From Vannielia litorea (GTDB lineage: Bacteria > Pseudomonadota > Alphaproteobacteria > Rhodobacterales > Rhodobacteraceae), in assembly GCF_018424695.1 (NCBI RefSeq), contig NZ_QTNQ01000009.1, forward strand, positions 33,935 to 97,934: a stretch of DNA of 64,000 nt, in the 5' to 3' direction. The position numbers and the translations under genes are program-made. The stretch's first letter is position 1. The number at the start of each line of letters is the position of its first letter. Positions 63,968 to 64,000 of this stretch are shown one piece after another. The notes beneath the pieces are model-generated. The model had not been told where the DNA came from and did not search any database. It was given only the letters and a program-made list of their open reading frames with translations.

Positions 63968-64000
63968 CGGTGAGCCGGGCTGCTGGGGTGCGCCCAGCCT

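Overview
The window reads as a chromosomal segment of a marine, Roseobacter-type member of the Rhodobacteraceae (Alphaproteobacteria). This is inferred from gene content and style: uniformly high GC, tightly packed genes with ATGA/GTGA overlaps, an alphaproteobacterial PhyR-NepR-EcfG general stress module, a glycerol ABC transporter of the Rhizobium GlpSTPQUV type, carnitine and homogentisate catabolism, and many DUF families typical of the group. I saw no rRNA, tRNA, CRISPR array, prophage or classical insertion sequence. No gene-free stretch exceeds 300 bases; the longest gaps (17420-17626, 23680-23951, 37350-37528, 59935-60156) hold regulatory sites or repeats and are described.

Layout. 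17-7927: adenylate kinase, a DUF4212/sodium-solute symporter pair with a cNMP/CBS nucleotidyltransferase-like regulator, a small membrane protein, a membrane-anchored DnaQ-like exonuclease, a secreted propeller protein and a GFA-family protein. 7924-18751: a carbohydrate catabolism island. It has two Gfo/Idh/MocA oxidoreductases, a SIS-domain protein, a ribose-type ABC transporter, a TIM-barrel isomerase, an SDR and a zinc alcohol dehydrogenase. A pair of LacI-type operators sits in the divergent promoter at 17467-17526, but no regulator gene is present. 18828-22827: a tripartite tricarboxylate transporter (tctA, tctB, tctC) and an amino-acid-oxidase-like flavoprotein. 22915-34318: the glycerol regulon glpR <-> glpD-glpS-glpT-glpP-glpQ-[GIY-YIG]-glpU-glpV-orf-glpK. 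A small GIY-YIG nuclease gene bounded on both sides by paired palindromic repeats has been inserted into it. 34411-36498: MarR regulator, DUF1428, YceI and a thioesterase.

36534-46395: a general stress island. phyR diverges from nepR-ecfG-histidine kinase-phospholipase D through two overlapping, mirror-image EcfG promoters. Further stress-type genes follow (AI-2E family exporter, PRC-barrel protein with an 18-residue acidic repeat, DUF1328, DUF883, holin-like protein, Crp/Fnr regulator), several with EcfG-like promoters. 46401-53456: aromatic catabolism, with a flavin monooxygenase, DUF2783, an MBL-fold protein, a VOC protein, fumarylacetoacetase, homogentisate dioxygenase and a divergent MarR regulator. 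53537-56214: carnitine degradation (dehydrogenase-thioesterase fusion and a beta-keto acid cleavage enzyme). 56267-63967: zinc-binding ZnuA with a Zur box, tyrS, anmK, small secreted proteins, a fatty acid desaturase, a cupin, a FAD oxidoreductase and DUF2945.

The most unusual signals are the repeat-bounded GIY-YIG cassette, the symmetrical EcfG promoter, two intergenic arrays of a GTGCAT motif in exact 11-bp register, and a pair of related ~75-bp palindromic elements, each filling a convergent gene junction.
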